DNA of 6,746 bases from Nitriliruptoraceae bacterium (lineage in GTDB: Bacteria > Actinomycetota > Nitriliruptoria > Nitriliruptorales > Nitriliruptoraceae). The stretch lies in assembly GCA_007118045.1 (NCBI GenBank), contig SKTG01000430.1, positions 1-6,746 on the forward strand, in the 5' to 3' direction. The notes under the pieces were generated by a model. It saw only the letters and a program-made list of their open reading frames with translations, was not told the origin of the DNA and ran no database searches. Positions 5,640 to 6,746 of the stretch are shown piece after piece. A program made the position numbers and the translations under genes. Within the stretch, counting starts at the first letter, position 1. Each line of letters opens with the position of its first letter.

Positions 5640-6746
5640 CGCAACCGCTCCTCGACGTCGTCGATCTGCACACCCACTTCCCGGTGCGCGGCGGGCTCTT
5701 CTCGCGCCGTTCCGACGTCGTCCGCGCGGTCGACGGTGTCACCTTCGACATCGCCCCCGGTGAGGTGTTCGGGCTGGTCGGCGAGAGCGGCTCCGGCAAG
5801 ACCACCCTCGGCCGGACCCTGCTCAAGCTCGTCGACCCCACGAGCGGCAGCATCACCTACCAGGGCCGGGACCTGGCACCGTTGCGTGAGCGCGAGATGC
5901 GGCCGCTGCGACGTGAGCTCGCGCTGGTCTTCCAGGACCCGAACGCCTCCCTCAACCCGGCGATGACCGTCGCGCAGGGGGTGGGGCACCCGCTGCTGAT
6001 CCACGGCCTGGTGAACTCACGGGCGCAGATGCGCGAACGCGTCGCGGAGATGCTGGAACGGGTCGGCCTCACCCCCGGCGAACGCTTCCTCGACGTCTAC
6101 CCGGAGGATCTCTCCGGCGGGCAGAAGCAACGCCTGGTGATCGCCCGCGCGTTGATCACCGAGCCGAGCTTCGTGGTCGCCGACGAACCCGTCGCGGCCC
6201 TGGACATGAGCGTGCGCGCTCGCGTGCTCGAGCTGATGCTCGACCTCCAGCGCGACCTCGGCCTGACCTACCTGTTCATCACGCACGACCTGGCCACCGC
6301 CCGGTTCCTGTGCGACCGCATCGGCATCCTCTACCTCGGCAACCTCGTCGAGTGGGGCGATGCGGACACGCTCTTCGGCGACCCCCAGCACCCCTACACC
6401 CGCGCGTTGCTCGACGCGATCCCGCTCCCCGACCCGGCCAGGAGGGAACGGGACAAGGAACTGCCGGTCGGCGAGATGCCGGACGCGCAGGCGCCGCCCA
6501 GCGGCTGCCGGTTCCACCCCCGCTGCCCCGCCGCGTTCGAGCCCTGCGGTTGGACCGGGGACGACCTGATCGGCTTCTTCGAGCGCCGCTGGACCGAGGT
6601 CGACACCGACGCGGTGAGCGCGGAGGTCGACGCGACCGGTGGCCTGGACGACGTCGAGTTGCGCGAGGGCGGCATCCGCTTCGACGCCGGCGACGCCCCC
6701 GCCCTGATGCGCCTGCTCGAGGACCTGCGGGCTCGGCAGGTCCACC
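5636..6746 (+). CDS. ABC transporter ATPase, DppF/OppF type, 3' end beyond window
   Basis: The second ATPase of the importer should pair with the ATPase half of the preceding fusion. The GTG start overlaps the previous stop (GTGA) and follows AGGA (5626-5629) by six bases. The frame stays open for 370 codons to the right edge, so the true end is not seen. The N-terminus HFPVRGGLFSRR (14-25) is typical of OppF/DppF. Motifs: Walker A GESGSGKTT (49-57), Q-loop Gln100, signature LSGGQKQR (159-166), Walker B with Asp183 and Glu184, then PVAALD (185-190), H-loop His217. The motor is predicted active. The C-terminal domain has HPYTRALL (252-259) and CX5CX6C at 291, 297 and 304. It lacks the usual ending with a fourth Cys and continues as an acidic tail starting GWTGDDLIGFF (305-315). 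That tail is unusual for the family in my experience. Confidence 0.93.
   Translation, partial: MTQPLLDVVDLHTHFPVRGGLFSRRSDVVRAVDGVTFDIAPGEVFGLVGESGSGKTTLGRTLLKLVDPTSGSITYQGRDLAPLREREMRPLRRELALVFQDPNASLNPAMTVAQGVGHPLLIHGLVNSRAQMRERVAEMLERVGLTPGERFLDVYPEDLSGGQKQRLVIARALITEPSFVVADEPVAALDMSVRARVLELMLDLQRDLGLTYLFITHDLATARFLCDRIGILYLGNLVEWGDADTLFGDPQHPYTRALLDAIPLPDPARRERDKELPVGEMPDAQAPPSGCRFHPRCPAAFEPCGWTGDDLIGFFERRWTEVDTDAVSAEVDATGGLDDVELREGGIRFDAGDAPALMRLLEDLRARQVH

Overview
The window looks like chromosome from a high-GC actinobacterium. The DNA is strongly GC-rich, almost every third codon position is G or C, two starts are GTG and one is TTG, and the Shine-Dalgarno sequences are clear. The binding protein carries a very acidic, base-free linker behind its lipobox. 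That hints at a salt- or alkali-tolerant lineage such as Nitriliruptoria/Euzebya relatives, but this placement is inference from style only.

Layout. Positions 1-306 hold the 5' part of a minus-strand gene for an unrecognised multi-pass membrane protein, which runs off the left edge. Positions 307-738 are a divergent intergenic region. They hold a candidate actinobacterial promoter pointing right (520-549), a short dyad overlapping its likely start point (546-567), an imperfect hairpin (399-431) and a possibly structured leader (578-700). From 739 to the right edge there is one plus-strand operon for a peptide/opine/nickel-family (Dpp/Opp) ABC importer: substrate-binding lipoprotein (739-2421), DppB-type permease (2509-3510), a single polypeptide fusing a DppC-type permease to a DppD-type ATPase (3507-5639), and a DppF/OppF-type ATPase (5636 to the edge, incomplete).

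How it works together. The lipoprotein captures the substrate outside the membrane. The two permease domains form the channel, and the two ATPase domains, one tethered to its permease, drive import. The last three genes are joined by 4-nt stop/start overlaps (TTGA and GTGA), which suggests translational coupling. The binding-protein gene is instead separated from the rest by an 87-nt spacer with a strong stem-loop, as expected where a binding protein is made in excess over the membrane parts.

The operon is complete in parts and ordinary in outline; I see no phage, IS, CRISPR or RNA-gene signal. The points worth a second look are the permease-ATPase fusion, loss of the peptide-anchoring aspartate in the binding protein, the four-cysteine motif in the first ATPase against a divergent tail in the second, and the regulatory structures in the two spacers.
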